Assembly: GCA_965268275.1 (NCBI GenBank)
Contig: OZ254168.1
Location: 1-64,000, forward strand
Reading direction: 5' to 3'
Length of the DNA: 64,000 nucleotides
From: AAA044-D11 sp965268275
GTDB lineage: Bacteria > Actinomycetota > Actinomycetes > Nanopelagicales > Nanopelagicaceae
Both the position numbers and the translations under genes were made by a program. The notes under the pieces were generated by a model. That model saw only the letters and a list, made by a program, of their open reading frames with translations, was not told where the DNA came from and made no database searches. Below, piece after piece: positions 18,012-28,567 of the stretch (position 1 is its first letter; the number at the start of each line of letters is the position of its first letter).

Positions 18012-18649
18012 CCTTTTCTCTCTTTGCGCTCTTTGTATATTCCGTTAATGAGTGGCACAAGCGAGACTAAAACAATCAACCCAACAACCGGATACAAGTA
18101 TTTGTTTACCGATCCCTTAATTACATCACCAAGCAGATAACCAATTCCGATTGCAACTTGAGTCCAGATAACTGCTCCGATTGCGTTCCAAGTTGAAAAT
18201 AATTTACGATCTAGATTCGCTACTCCGCAGACCGGATTGATTAAAGTTCTTGCAAATGGAACAAAGCGACCGAAAACTAAAGCTTTACGTGGACCATATT
18301 TAAGTAGCCATTTCTCAGTAGCGGCCACCATTTTTTGATTAAAAAATCGAGTATTTGGTCGATCAAAAAACTTTCTGCCAAATTTTTTACCGAACCAATA
18401 TCCAACTTCGCCACCAATAATTGCAGCCACCGGTGCAAGTGCAAATAGAAGAGGGGCGGACAGTTTGGCATCGCCCAAAAGGGCTTTTCCTGTTCCAGAA
18501 GCGGCTATGCCAGCCAAGAAGACGACCTCGCCGCCTGGGAAAATGAGTCCAATCAATAGACCAGTTTCCATAAAAATAATGCCAAGGACCCCAATTAATC
18601 CCAGGCTAGAGACAACTGTGTGGGCATCAAGCAGGTCAGTTAGATTCAT
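18008..18649 (-). CDS. DedA-family membrane protein
   Basis: A 213-residue membrane protein of the DedA/SNARE-associated (VTT) family, some members of which transport undecaprenyl phosphate or phospholipids. Supporting segments are the re-entrant loop LIGLIFPGGEVVFLAGIAAS and the conserved FGRFVPFARTLINPVCGVA, with several hydrophobic helices. It is transcribed away from hppA; the 143-base gap between them is a divergent promoter region. The exact lipid substrate cannot be told. Confidence 0.88.
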   Translation of the reverse strand: MNLTDLLDAHTVVSSLGLIGVLGIIFMETGLLIGLIFPGGEVVFLAGIAASGTGKALLGDAKLSAPLLFALAPVAAIIGGEVGYWFGKKFGRKFFDRPNTRFFNQKMVAATEKWLLKYGPRKALVFGRFVPFARTLINPVCGVANLDRKLFSTWNAIGAVIWTQVAIGIGYLLGDVIKGSVNKYLYPVVGLIVLVSLVPLINGIYKERKERKG

Positions 18650-18792
18650 CGTGGGGTTAGGTTATCTGGTCCCAGAAGCTAAGTTGAGCGCAAATAATCT
18701 TGGGGATACCTATTTATTTGCATCTACCAGCGGTTCTATGTGTAATCTTTCGACCTCATGGGTTCAACGACGCACACATATAGGAGATCTTC

Positions 18793-21048
18793 GTGGAAAA
18801 TCTGGTCCAAGTAACTGGTTCCAACCTGACCTACGTTTATGTAGTTCTAGGTATTTCATTAGTGGCACTAGCCATTGCATACGCTCTTCGCGCACAAGTC
18901 TTAGCCGCGAACGAGGGAACCGAGAAAATGAAGGAGATTGCCGCCGCCGTTCAAGAAGGTGCAGCTGCATATCTAAACCGTCAATTCAAAACCCTTTCCT
19001 ATTTTGTAGGAATTGTTTTCTTCCTACTTTTCGCACTTCCCGGAGAATTTGAAATTCGCCTTGGTCGCTCAATCTTCTTCTTGCTCGGCGCACTTTTCTC
19101 TGCAGCTGTTGGATACAACGGAATGTGGCTTGCGGTTCGCGCAAACGTTCGCGTTGCAGAAGCAGCCCGTCAAAAGTCTGCGGCGAACGCAGTAAAGATT
19201 GCATTCCGCACTGGCGGCGTTGTTGGTATGACCACAGTTGGATTAGGACTTCTTGGCGCATCACTTGTTGTAGCTATTTACAAAGAGAACGCACCAGCAG
19301 TTCTTGAAGGTTTTGGTTTCGGTGCAGCAATGCTTGCAATGTTTATGCGCGTTGGTGGCGGAATCTTTACAAAGGCAGCAGATGTCGGTGCTGACCTAGT
19401 TGGAAAAGTTGAACAAGGAATTCCGGAAGATGATCCTCGTAACCCAGCAACAATTGCTGACAACGTTGGAGATAACGTCGGTGACTGTGCCGGTATGGCA
19501 GCAGATCTATTCGAGTCATATGCAGTAACACTTGTTGCAGCCTTGATTCTAGGTAAAGCAGGCTTTGGCGATGCGGGCTTAATTTTCCCACTAATCGTTC
19601 CAGCAATCGGAATTGTTACAGCGATAATCGGTATCTTCATCACCAAACTTCGCACAACAGATAAGTCAGCAATGCAGGCAATCAATCGCTCATTCTTCTT
19701 ATCAGCAATAATTTCAGCAGTTCTGGTTGCATTCGCAACATATACATATTTGCCATCATCACTAATGCAGATGTCAGGATTAACTCCAGAAGCAGCAGCA
19801 GTAGATGTAAACCCACGCGTGCTTGCAATTGGTGCAGTGCTAATTGGAATTTTACTTGCAGCAGCAATTCAATTGTTGACTGGCTTCTTTACTGAAGTTG
19901 GTAAGCGTCCAGTAAATGATGTTGCAGCATCATCTAAAACTGGCGCCGCAACTGTAATTCTTGCTGGCATCTCAGTTGGTTTTGAATCAGCTGTTTATTC
20001 TGCACTGTTGATTGCCGCATCTGTATTTGGTGCATTCTTACTTGGTGGCGGTTCAATTGTTCTCTCACTATTTGCAGTCGCACTTGCAGGAACTGGTCTT
20101 CTAACAACAGTAGGTGTAATTGTTGCAATGGATACCTTCGGACCGATTTCAGATAACGCACAAGGAATTGCCGAAATGTCTGGCGATGTAAAGGGCGAAG
20201 GCGCTCAAATTCTTACATCGCTAGATGCTGTAGGTAATACAACAAAGGCGATTACAAAGGGAATTGCAATTGCTACCGCAGTTCTTGCAGCAACAGCGCT
20301 CTTTGGTGCTTTCACTGATGCAATTAAGGAAGCTGTTCATAAGGCGGTTGGCGAAGCAGAAGTTGCGCTTCAATATCAAGGAATTTTGGATGTTGCTGAT
20401 CCACGCAACTTGGTCGGTTTAATTATCGGAGCAGCAGTTGTGTTCATGTTCTCAGGTCTTGCAATTAATGCAGTTTCAAGAGCAGCCGGAGCGGTTGTTC
20501 ATGAAGTTCGCGAACAATTTAGATTGCACCCAGGAATTATGAAGGGAACTGAAAAACCAGAATACGGTCGCGTTGTTGATATTTGCACACGCGATTCACT
20601 GCGCGAATTAGTAACACCAGGTCTGCTTGCAGTTATGGCACCAATCGCTGTTGGCTTCGGTCTCGGTGTTGGCGCTCTTGGTGCATATCTTGCTGGCGCA
20701 ATTGGAACCGGAACTTTGATGGCGGTATTCCTATCTAACTCAGGTGGTGCATGGGATAACGCGAAGAAGATGGTTGAAGATGGAAACCATGGCGGTAAAG
20801 GATCTGATGCACATCACGCAACAATTGTTGGTGACACAGTAGGAGATCCATTTAAAGATACTGCTGGTCCTGCAATTAACCCACTGATTAAAGTTATGAA
20901 TCTTGTCGGACTTCTTGTAACTCCAGCAATTGTTGGATTTGCACTTGGTGACAACACCGACTACTCAATGGCCATTGCACTTGTTGCTACATTGATAATT
21001 GTTTATGCATTGATTCGCAATCGTCGCGCATCAACTCGCATAAGCTAG
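18793..21048 (+). CDS. hppA: Membrane pyrophosphatase, K+-independent H+-pumping type
   Basis: A 751-residue integral membrane pyrophosphatase that couples PPi hydrolysis to proton export. Substrate and metal motifs are DDPRNPATIADNVGDNVGDC, GGAWDNAKKMVEDG and HHATIVGDTVGDPFKDT. Lys485 in GNTTKAITKG is the signature of the potassium-independent subclass (K+-dependent enzymes have Ala there), so H+ rather than Na+ transport is expected. The GTG start at 18793 has TAGGAGA upstream at 18781-18787. Such pumps are common in energy-limited freshwater actinobacteria; that link is an inference. Confidence 0.95.
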   Translation: MENLVQVTGSNLTYVYVVLGISLVALAIAYALRAQVLAANEGTEKMKEIAAAVQEGAAAYLNRQFKTLSYFVGIVFFLLFALPGEFEIRLGRSIFFLLGALFSAAVGYNGMWLAVRANVRVAEAARQKSAANAVKIAFRTGGVVGMTTVGLGLLGASLVVAIYKENAPAVLEGFGFGAAMLAMFMRVGGGIFTKAADVGADLVGKVEQGIPEDDPRNPATIADNVGDNVGDCAGMAADLFESYAVTLVAALILGKAGFGDAGLIFPLIVPAIGIVTAIIGIFITKLRTTDKSAMQAINRSFFLSAIISAVLVAFATYTYLPSSLMQMSGLTPEAAAVDVNPRVLAIGAVLIGILLAAAIQLLTGFFTEVGKRPVNDVAASSKTGAATVILAGISVGFESAVYSALLIAASVFGAFLLGGGSIVLSLFAVALAGTGLLTTVGVIVAMDTFGPISDNAQGIAEMSGDVKGEGAQILTSLDAVGNTTKAITKGIAIATAVLAATALFGAFTDAIKEAVHKAVGEAEVALQYQGILDVADPRNLVGLIIGAAVVFMFSGLAINAVSRAAGAVVHEVREQFRLHPGIMKGTEKPEYGRVVDICTRDSLRELVTPGLLAVMAPIAVGFGLGVGALGAYLAGAIGTGTLMAVFLSNSGGAWDNAKKMVEDGNHGGKGSDAHHATIVGDTVGDPFKDTAGPAINPLIKVMNLVGLLVTPAIVGFALGDNTDYSMAIALVATLIIVYALIRNRRASTRIS

Positions 21049-21096
21049 ATTCGAAAAATAACGCACGACAAGAGTTAGGAACTTCCCCCGAAGATC

Positions 21097-23856
21097 ATGG
21101 GCATAAAACTTGTAATCGTGGAATCTCCCGCGAAGGCGCGCAAAATCGGCGGCTTCCTGGGAGATGACTACGTTGTGGAAGCATCTGTTGGGCACATCCG
21201 CGATTTGCCACAACGCGCTGCCGATATTCCTAAGGAATACAAGAAAATTGCCTGGGCTAAAGAAGGCGTAAATATTGAAGAAGGTTTTGAACCGCTCTAT
21301 GTAATTAACCCAGATAAGAAAGCAAAAGTTTCCGAACTTAAAGCGTTGATGAAAGATGCCGATGAATTAATTCTGGCAACGGACGAGGACCGCGAGGGCG
21401 AAGCTATTGCCTGGCACTTAATTGAAGTTCTGCGCCCAAAAATTCCAATTCGCCGAATGGTTTTTCACGAAATTACAAAAGAGGCAATTAAAAAAGCTGC
21501 AAACGAAACTCGTGATCTTGATTATCGCCTGGTAGATGCCCAAGAAACCCGTCGAGTTCTAGATCGGCTTTATGGCTATCGCCTTTCTCCGGTTTTATGG
21601 AAGAAAGTAATGCCAAGAATTTCTGCAGGCCGTGTGCAATCTGTTGCAACAAGATTGATTGTCGAACGCGAACGCGAACGCATGGCTTTTATTTCATCTA
21701 AATGGTGGGATTTAACTGCGCAATGTGAAGCCGGGTTTAATGCAAGATTGCTTTCTCTTGATGGTAAACGAGTTGCTGCAACAAATGATTTTGATGCAAA
21801 CGGTGGCTTAAAAGAGAAATCGGTAGCAAACATTTTGCTTTTGGATGAAGCAGGAGCAAATGAATTAGTTCAAAGCCTTTCTGGAAAAGCTCTTACAGTT
21901 AAGTCAACCGAAGAATCACCTAGAACCGAAAGACCTAAAGCACCATTTACGACATCAACCATGCAGCAAGATGCCGGATCAAGACTTGGTTGGGGTGCAC
22001 AACTAACCATGCGCGTTGCACAACGGTTGTATGAAAATGGCTACATCACATATATGCGAACTGATTCTGTAACCCTTTCTCAGGGCGCAATCGAGTCGGC
22101 AAGAAGTTCGGCAAAATCTTTGTATGGGGCTGAATATATTCCTGCAGCACCACGAGTCTATGAAGGAAAATCTAAGAATGCGCAGGAAGCACATGAAGCA
22201 ATTAGACCAGCGGGTGAAACATTTAGAACACCTGGCGAATTAGCACCAGAATTATCGCGTGACGAGTTCTCACTTTACGATTTAATTTGGAAACGCACCA
22301 TTGCATCACAAATGTCAGATGCTAAGAAAATGCAGATGCGGGTTGACTTTGATGTTGAAACAAAGACCGGCGGCGCTGCGATATTTAGAGCTAATGGTTC
22401 TGTTGTTACCTTTCCAGGATTCTTAGCAGCTTATGAAGAAATCGTTGAAGATAAATCAGGAGATGACGAGAGCGCTGAAACCGATAAGAGATTGCCGGCA
22501 ATGGCTGTCGGGGATTCGATCAAGGTTTCTGATTACATTTGCGAAGGTCACGAAACTAAGCCACCAGCAAGATATACCGAACCAACACTCGTTAAAAAAC
22601 TTGAAGAACTAGGCATTGGCCGACCATCTACATTCGCATCGATTATGAGCACTATTCAAGATCGTGGATATGTTGCAAAACGTGGCCGCGCTCTTGTTCC
22701 CACCTTTCTTGCGTTTTCAGTTACTGGATTGCTCGAACAACATTTCGGAAAATTAGTTGATTACGAATTCACCGCTTCAATGGAAGAAGATTTAGATCGA
22801 ATAGCAAATGGTGAAGAGGATCGCATTACTTGGCTAACCAAGTTCTTCTTCGGCACCGAAGGAAACCCTGGCCTAGAAGCACTTGCAGCTGATTTAGGTG
22901 CGATTGATGCGCAACAAATCAACACCATGAAAATGGGCGAGGATATTGAAATTCGTGTTGGTCGATATGGTGCATATATTCAAAAAGGAATTGGCGATGA
23001 TCGTAAGTTTGCAAACATTCCAGAGACGATGGCGCCAGATGAACTTACGCTTCAAGTAGCAATAGATTTATTAGCGCAGCCTTCTGGTGAACGCGAACTT
23101 GGAATCCACCCAGAAACCAATCTTCCGTTATTGGCCAAGTCAGGAAGATTCGGTCCATATATAACCGAGGTTTTCCCAGAGCCTGAAATGGTTGTCGATA
23201 AGAAAACGGGTGAGCTTAAGAAACCCCGTAAGAAAAAAGATGCACCAAAGCCAAAGACCGCATCACTTCTTTCTACAATGACTTTAGATACGATCACAAT
23301 CGATGACGCCCTGAAATTGATGTCACTTCCAAGAACACTTGGTGACTACGAAAATGTTCCAATCACTGTTCAAAATGGCCGATACGGGCCTTACATGACG
23401 CACGGAACTGATTCTCGAACCTTAACTTCTGAAGATCAGTTGTTTGCAATTACTTTAGAAGAAGCAATTGAACTCTATAAACAGCCTAAAGTCCGCCGCC
23501 GTGGTGTAGCAAAGCCGCCACTTAAAGATTTAGGAATTGATCCCGCAAGCCAGAAACCTGTTCTAGTAAAAGATGGCCGATTTGGAATTTACATAACTGA
23601 TGGCGAAACAAATGCAACACTTCGTCGTGGCGATAACGTTGAATTCTTAACTTTGGAACGCGGTCTTGAATTATTAGCAGGGCGGCGCGCTTGGGAAATT
23701 GAAAATGGCGGAGCTAGCCGGGTTAAGAAAGGCAGTAAACGCGCAAAGAAAGCCGCGCCCTCTTTAACCAAGAACACAGTTAAAGCCACAGGAAAGGCTA
23801 AAAGTAAGAAAAAAGCGGCTACAGGCAAGGGTAAAGCCGCAGCCACTTCGGCATAA
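21097..23856 (+). CDS. topA: DNA topoisomerase I (type IA)
   Basis: TopA relaxes negative supercoils by nicking one strand. In the 919-residue protein the TOPRIM start IVESPAKARKIGGFLGDDY, the acidic motif ATDEDREGEAIAWHL and catalytic Tyr319 in GYITYMRTDS are present. No four-cysteine zinc fingers are seen. Instead the C-terminus has several repeats (GRYGAYIQ, GRFGPYIT, GRYGPYMT, GRFGIYIT) and a final Lys/Ala-rich tail (about 870-919), the arrangement known from actinobacterial TopA, where the tail increases processivity. Confidence 0.96.
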   Translation: MGIKLVIVESPAKARKIGGFLGDDYVVEASVGHIRDLPQRAADIPKEYKKIAWAKEGVNIEEGFEPLYVINPDKKAKVSELKALMKDADELILATDEDREGEAIAWHLIEVLRPKIPIRRMVFHEITKEAIKKAANETRDLDYRLVDAQETRRVLDRLYGYRLSPVLWKKVMPRISAGRVQSVATRLIVERERERMAFISSKWWDLTAQCEAGFNARLLSLDGKRVAATNDFDANGGLKEKSVANILLLDEAGANELVQSLSGKALTVKSTEESPRTERPKAPFTTSTMQQDAGSRLGWGAQLTMRVAQRLYENGYITYMRTDSVTLSQGAIESARSSAKSLYGAEYIPAAPRVYEGKSKNAQEAHEAIRPAGETFRTPGELAPELSRDEFSLYDLIWKRTIASQMSDAKKMQMRVDFDVETKTGGAAIFRANGSVVTFPGFLAAYEEIVEDKSGDDESAETDKRLPAMAVGDSIKVSDYICEGHETKPPARYTEPTLVKKLEELGIGRPSTFASIMSTIQDRGYVAKRGRALVPTFLAFSVTGLLEQHFGKLVDYEFTASMEEDLDRIANGEEDRITWLTKFFFGTEGNPGLEALAADLGAIDAQQINTMKMGEDIEIRVGRYGAYIQKGIGDDRKFANIPETMAPDELTLQVAIDLLAQPSGERELGIHPETNLPLLAKSGRFGPYITEVFPEPEMVVDKKTGELKKPRKKKDAPKPKTASLLSTMTLDTITIDDALKLMSLPRTLGDYENVPITVQNGRYGPYMTHGTDSRTLTSEDQLFAITLEEAIELYKQPKVRRRGVAKPPLKDLGIDPASQKPVLVKDGRFGIYITDGETNATLRRGDNVEFLTLERGLELLAGRRAWEIENGGASRVKKGSKRAKKAAPSLTKNTVKATGKAKSKKKAATGKGKAAATSA

Positions 23857-23869
23857 GTAGGCTTAGCTC

Positions 23870-25915
23870 ATGCCTAATTCACTTCCATATCCTGGCGCAC
23901 CAGCAGGAACCGAAAGCAGAAGTGTTTTATCGATACCCGCATTTAGAAAATTATGGAACTCGATGGCCTTCTCTTCTTTCGGAGACTGGCTCGGACTTCT
24001 TGCAACAACAGCTATGGCGCTGGAACTTTCGAATGGTGATTATTCAAAAGCAAACTTTGCAATCGCAGGTGTGTTTATTGTTCGTCTTTTGCCAGCGGTA
24101 ATTCTTGGTCCAATAGCAGGCGTCTTTGCCGATCGTTTTGACCGCAGACGACTTATGATTTTTTGTGACATTTTTAGATTTGCGCTTTATCTTTCGATTC
24201 CCTTGGTAGGTAATTATTTCTGGCTATACACCGCAACAATTTTAGTGGAATGCTTTACGCTCTTCTGGTCTCCAGCAAAAGAAGCAACTGTTCCAAATAT
24301 GGTTCCGAAAAATAAATTAGAGAGCGCTAATCAAGTTTCACTCCTGGCTGCATATGGAACCGCGCCAATCGCCGCAATTGTTTTTTCACTACTTGCTCTA
24401 GTTTCAGTGGCAACAACTAGTTTTCTGCCCGCAGAATATTCTTCGACAGCGGATCTAGCGCTATATATAAATGCCTTCTCTTTCCTTTACACCGCATGGA
24501 TTGTTTATCAATTGAGAGAAATTCCAAAAGGCCCAGCGGGAAGCGCTGCAGCAAACGAGAATATTGGAAAAGCTTTATTCGAGGGATTTAAGTTTGTAAG
24601 TGGTTCAAAGATAATCAGAGGTCTTATTTTCGGAATGCTTGGTGCGTTCTTTGCAGCTGGCGCTGTTATTGGTTTAGCTCGAACATTTGTTGGCGATCTA
24701 AATGCCGGAGATGCCGCATATGGAATTTTGTTTGGCGCAGTGTTTACAGGATTAGCTCTGGGAATTTGGCTTGGGCCAAAGGTTTTCGCTCAGTTCTCTC
24801 GCAGAAGAATTTTTGGAGCTACTTTAACAATTTCGTCATCGTTCTTAATTTTGCTTTCTCTCATGACAAACCTGGTCCTTGCAATCTTCATTACCGTTTT
24901 GCTCGGAGCATTTGCTGGCATTTCTTGGGTTACAGGTTTCACAATGCTTGGACTTGAAGTCGCCGATGAAGTTCGTGGTCGGACTTTTGCCTTCGTTCAA
25001 TCCTTGATCCGCGTCTCTCTGGTTCTTGTTCTGGCAATTGCACCTCTAGTAGCTGCAGCAATTGGACGTCATACCTATACATTCGAGAACTTTGAAGTCA
25101 CCTATAACGGCGCAGCATTCACAATGTTTGCCGCAGGAATTATCGGGGTAATTGTTGGAGTTATTTCTTATCGCACAATGCGCGATCGTCCAACAGTTTC
25201 ACTCTGGTCAGATATCGTCGCAGCAAGCCGGGGTGAACTTGGTGGAATCACTGGAACGATACATAGCGGCATCTTTATTTCATTTGAAGGTGGCGAAGGT
25301 TCCGGAAAATCCACACAAACACAATTGCTAAAAGAGTATTTAGAGTCAATTGGTAAAGAAGTTTTACTTACTCGCGAACCAGGTGGAACACCACTAGGAA
25401 AGCGTCTGCGCGAAATTCTTCTAGATCCACAGACCGGAAGTATTTCTCCGAGAGCTGAAGCGCTGTTATATGCAGCAGATCGTGCAAACCATGTTTATTC
25501 ATTAATTCAACCCGCACTTGCTTCTGGCCAAGTTGTAATCACTGATCGATATTTAGATTCATCTGTTGCTTATCAAGGTGCCGGTCGAATCCTGCAACCA
25601 TCTGAAGTAGCGCGAATTTCGCGCTGGGCAACTGAAAATCTTGCACCAACACTGACTGTTGTCATGGATATCCCTGCCGAATTAGGTCTTTCCAGATTGC
25701 GTTCATTAGATCGTTTAGAAGCCGAGCCTTTAGCTTTTCATGAACGCATCCGACAAGAGTTTCTTAACATTGCTGGGTCAGACCCCGAGCGTTATTTTGT
25801 TGTGGATGCAACCCAAGATAAAGCAAGTATTCACGAACAAATCATCGAACGTGTTTTAAGTCTGCCTCAATTAAAAGAGATTTCAACCGAGAAGAAACGA
25901 TTTAGAAAACAGTGA
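23870..25915 (+). CDS. tmk: Fusion protein: MFS transporter domain plus thymidylate kinase
   Basis: One 681-residue frame joins a membrane transporter to dTMP kinase. Residues about 20-440 are an MFS fold (start SSFGDWLGLLATTAMALE, loop GVFADRFDRRRL, about 12 hydrophobic helices). Residues about 467-681 are a full thymidylate kinase with P-loop GGEGSGKST near 474-482, TREPGGTPLGK and the DRYLDSSVAYQG motif. The kinase makes dTDP for DNA synthesis; the transporter substrate is unknown. Similar fusions are known in other actinobacteria such as Streptomyces, so it is unlikely to be an assembly artefact. It overlaps holB by 4 bases (GTGA). Confidence 0.93.
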   Translation: MPNSLPYPGAPAGTESRSVLSIPAFRKLWNSMAFSSFGDWLGLLATTAMALELSNGDYSKANFAIAGVFIVRLLPAVILGPIAGVFADRFDRRRLMIFCDIFRFALYLSIPLVGNYFWLYTATILVECFTLFWSPAKEATVPNMVPKNKLESANQVSLLAAYGTAPIAAIVFSLLALVSVATTSFLPAEYSSTADLALYINAFSFLYTAWIVYQLREIPKGPAGSAAANENIGKALFEGFKFVSGSKIIRGLIFGMLGAFFAAGAVIGLARTFVGDLNAGDAAYGILFGAVFTGLALGIWLGPKVFAQFSRRRIFGATLTISSSFLILLSLMTNLVLAIFITVLLGAFAGISWVTGFTMLGLEVADEVRGRTFAFVQSLIRVSLVLVLAIAPLVAAAIGRHTYTFENFEVTYNGAAFTMFAAGIIGVIVGVISYRTMRDRPTVSLWSDIVAASRGELGGITGTIHSGIFISFEGGEGSGKSTQTQLLKEYLESIGKEVLLTREPGGTPLGKRLREILLDPQTGSISPRAEALLYAADRANHVYSLIQPALASGQVVITDRYLDSSVAYQGAGRILQPSEVARISRWATENLAPTLTVVMDIPAELGLSRLRSLDRLEAEPLAFHERIRQEFLNIAGSDPERYFVVDATQDKASIHEQIIERVLSLPQLKEISTEKKRFRKQ

Positions 25916-27063
25916 GCACCACTTCAGTTTTTGATAATTTAATCGACCAAGAACATGTAATTTCGATTTTACAAGAAGCGGTTTCGGCAGCTTCCGATTC
26001 AACAAACCAATCACAAGAAATGACACACGCTTGGCTCTTTACCGGACCACCGGGTTCTGGGCGAAGTAATGCCGCACTGGCGTTTGCTGCTGCTTTGGTC
26101 TGCAGAAATGGTGGTTGCAATAACTGCATTGATTGCAATACTGCAATGACCGGAAGCCACGCAGATGTTGAGTTGATAAAAACCGAAGGGCTTTCCATAA
26201 AGATTGATGAAGTTCGCGAGCTAATCACTCGTGCTTCCTGGAGTCCTGCTGTTGGTAATTATCGCGTCGTTGTTATTGAAGATGCCGATCGCCTTACCGA
26301 ATCTGCAGCAAATGCACTTTTGAAAGCGATTGAAGAGCCAGGTCTTAGAACTGTCTGGTTGCTCTGCGCACCAAGTTCGACAGATGTTCTGCCGACAATT
26401 AGATCTCGAACCCGAAGTTTAGTTCTGCGAACACCATCTGTAGCAGCGGTCGCGAAGTTACTTGAGAAAGAGAAGTTTTCACCCGCTATGGCAGATTTTG
26501 CCGCTCGGGTATCACAAGGGCACATTGGTCGGGCTCGACATTTGGCAAAAAGCGAAGAAGCAAGAACGCGCAGACAAGCTATTTTAAAGATCTCTTTATT
26601 GATTACAGATATTTCATCTGCATTTAAAGCCGCGCAAGTATTAGTAGAAGCAGCAAAAGCAGAGGCTGAAGAAGAAGCCGAAAGGCGCGATGATGCAGAA
26701 ATTTCGGCACTAAAAGAAGCTTGGGGACAACAAGGTTCCAAGTTAACTCAAGGTGGATCGAAAGCGGTTAAAGAGTTAGAGAAAGAACAGAAATCGCGCA
26801 CAACAAGAATGGTGCGAGATTATTTAGATCGAGCTCTTCTTGATATCGCCACCCTTTATCGAGACATACTCCTAATACAATCTAATTCTTCAGACTCAAT
26901 CATCAATACCGATTTAATTTCGGAAATAACAAAAATAGCTGAAGCAACAAAAGCTGAAGCAACACTTGCAAAATTAGAGGCAATAATGAGTGCAAGAACA
27001 AATCTTTCACACAACGCCGCCCCGCTTCTAACAATTGAAGCGTTGATGGTTTTGCTTAAATAA
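25912..27063 (+). CDS. holB: DNA polymerase III delta-prime subunit
   Basis: A 383-residue clamp-loader subunit. The AAA+ N-terminus has FTGPPGSGRSNAAL, where Arg replaces the Walker Lys, as in other actinobacterial delta-prime proteins that do not bind ATP. A zinc site is formed by cysteines in VCRNGGCNNCIDCNTAM, and ALLKAIEEPG plus SRTRSLVLRTPS are standard clamp-loader segments. The start GTG at 25912 overlaps the tmk stop, so the two are translationally coupled, a tmk-holB order common in bacteria. Confidence 0.93.
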   Translation: MSTTSVFDNLIDQEHVISILQEAVSAASDSTNQSQEMTHAWLFTGPPGSGRSNAALAFAAALVCRNGGCNNCIDCNTAMTGSHADVELIKTEGLSIKIDEVRELITRASWSPAVGNYRVVVIEDADRLTESAANALLKAIEEPGLRTVWLLCAPSSTDVLPTIRSRTRSLVLRTPSVAAVAKLLEKEKFSPAMADFAARVSQGHIGRARHLAKSEEARTRRQAILKISLLITDISSAFKAAQVLVEAAKAEAEEEAERRDDAEISALKEAWGQQGSKLTQGGSKAVKELEKEQKSRTTRMVRDYLDRALLDIATLYRDILLIQSNSSDSIINTDLISEITKIAEATKAEATLAKLEAIMSARTNLSHNAAPLLTIEALMVLLK

Positions 27064-28538
27064 TGTCAATAAGAATTAAACTGATTTTTCTAGGCGCAGC
27101 CATCGTATTCACTATTGGTATTGCGTTTTTAATACTAAACAATGAATCCGATACTTGGACTTTAAAAGATTACAAAACCCAAGAATTAACTTGGGAGGAT
27201 TGTTATGACGGATATGAGTGTTCATCATTCAAAGTGCCAGTCGACTATGAAAAAGTTGATGACAAAAGTTTTACTCTAAGAGTTTTGCGACATAGCGCCT
27301 TGGATCAGAAGAATAAGTTAGGTTCTATTGTTGTAAATCCGGGAGGCCCGGGCGGCTCTGCCACTTTTTATGCATACAATGCCGATTACATACTCTCCGA
27401 TGAGATTAACCAAAGGTATGACGTCGTTGGCTTTGATCCACGAGGAGTAGATGAATCGGATGAAATTCGCTGCCTGACAGCAGCCGAAGAAGATGTTTAT
27501 TTAGATGCAGATGCAAGTGATGGAAAAGCAGCCAGTATTGCTGCATTAGTGGCACTTTCTAAAGACTTTGCCGATAAGTGCGCAAAGGCAGCAGGTTCAA
27601 AACTTGGGCATTACAGCACGCTCGAAGCCGCAAAAGATATGGAAATACTGCGAATTTTACTAAACGAAAAGAAGCTTAACTATTTAGGAAAAAGTTATGG
27701 AACTTATCTAGGGACTTTATATGCCGCGCTTTTCCCAGATTCGGTGGGAAGAATAGTTTTAGATGGAGCTGTATCGCCAAATGTTTCAATGCGCGAACAG
27801 CAACTTTCGCAGGCGGTTGCATTTGATAAAGCACTAAATGTTTTCTTGAAAACCCAACAAACTTTTAAGATTTCTGACATTAAGAAACTTTTGTCAGAGG
27901 CAGAAACTAATCCGATTAAAGGCGCTGATGGAAGATTTGCAAGCCAATCAACAGTGATAACTGCCATTGCAGCGACGCTATATGATTCAGAAGGCGGCTG
28001 GAAAGATTTAAAGAAAATGCTCGGTCAAGCAATTGTTAATCGCAATCCGACTGAAATGTTTAAACAAGCAGATGAATACAACAATAGAGATTCAAAAGGA
28101 AATTACTACAGCAACCAAACCGATGTTTCGATTGTTGTAACGTGTTTAGATTGGAAGGAACCAAGGAATGTCGAGGAAATTGCATTGGACCACGGCGAAT
28201 ATGTAAAAGCAGCACCGATATTTGGACCATATTTATATCTTGCTAGTTTGCCATGCAAATATTGGAAGACTGGGCCTCAACTTCCACCGATGCCATTAAA
28301 AAATATTGATACGGATCCGGTTTTAGTAATCGGTGTTACAAATGATCCAGCAACTCCGTATAAGTGGGCACAAGATTTGGCGAAAGTATTCGTCAACGCA
28401 AAATTATTGACCTTAGATGGCGACGGCCATACCGGCCATAATCAAGGGAATAACTGCGTTGACTCGGTGGTGGATTCCTACTTTTTAACGGGAAAAATTG
28501 ACTCAAAACCCCTAATTTGTGCCAAAAGTGGTACTTAG
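27063..28538 (+). CDS. Exported alpha/beta-hydrolase, tripeptidyl aminopeptidase-like
   Basis: A 491-residue serine hydrolase. Residues 5-25 form a hydrophobic signal anchor or signal peptide. The nucleophile is Ser211 in YLGKSYGTYLG, oxyanion segment VNPGGPGGSA is at about 92-100, and the C-terminal TAP-like part carries VLVIGVTNDPATPY and the likely catalytic His in GDGHTGH. Secreted actinobacterial members release tripeptides from protein N-termini. Cysteines around positions 47, 53, 137 and 173 may form disulfides, fitting an external location. The ATG overlaps the holB stop by one base (TAATG). Confidence 0.85.
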   Translation: MSIRIKLIFLGAAIVFTIGIAFLILNNESDTWTLKDYKTQELTWEDCYDGYECSSFKVPVDYEKVDDKSFTLRVLRHSALDQKNKLGSIVVNPGGPGGSATFYAYNADYILSDEINQRYDVVGFDPRGVDESDEIRCLTAAEEDVYLDADASDGKAASIAALVALSKDFADKCAKAAGSKLGHYSTLEAAKDMEILRILLNEKKLNYLGKSYGTYLGTLYAALFPDSVGRIVLDGAVSPNVSMREQQLSQAVAFDKALNVFLKTQQTFKISDIKKLLSEAETNPIKGADGRFASQSTVITAIAATLYDSEGGWKDLKKMLGQAIVNRNPTEMFKQADEYNNRDSKGNYYSNQTDVSIVVTCLDWKEPRNVEEIALDHGEYVKAAPIFGPYLYLASLPCKYWKTGPQLPPMPLKNIDTDPVLVIGVTNDPATPYKWAQDLAKVFVNAKLLTLDGDGHTGHNQGNNCVDSVVDSYFLTGKIDSKPLICAKSGT

Positions 28539-28567
28539 CATCATTTGTTATACGGCATTATTTCCCC

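Noticed and set aside
26259..26741. 160-codon open frame on the minus strand inside holB
   Set aside because: It is a shadow of the well-supported holB gene, has low-complexity Ala/Ser content and no ribosome site or family features.
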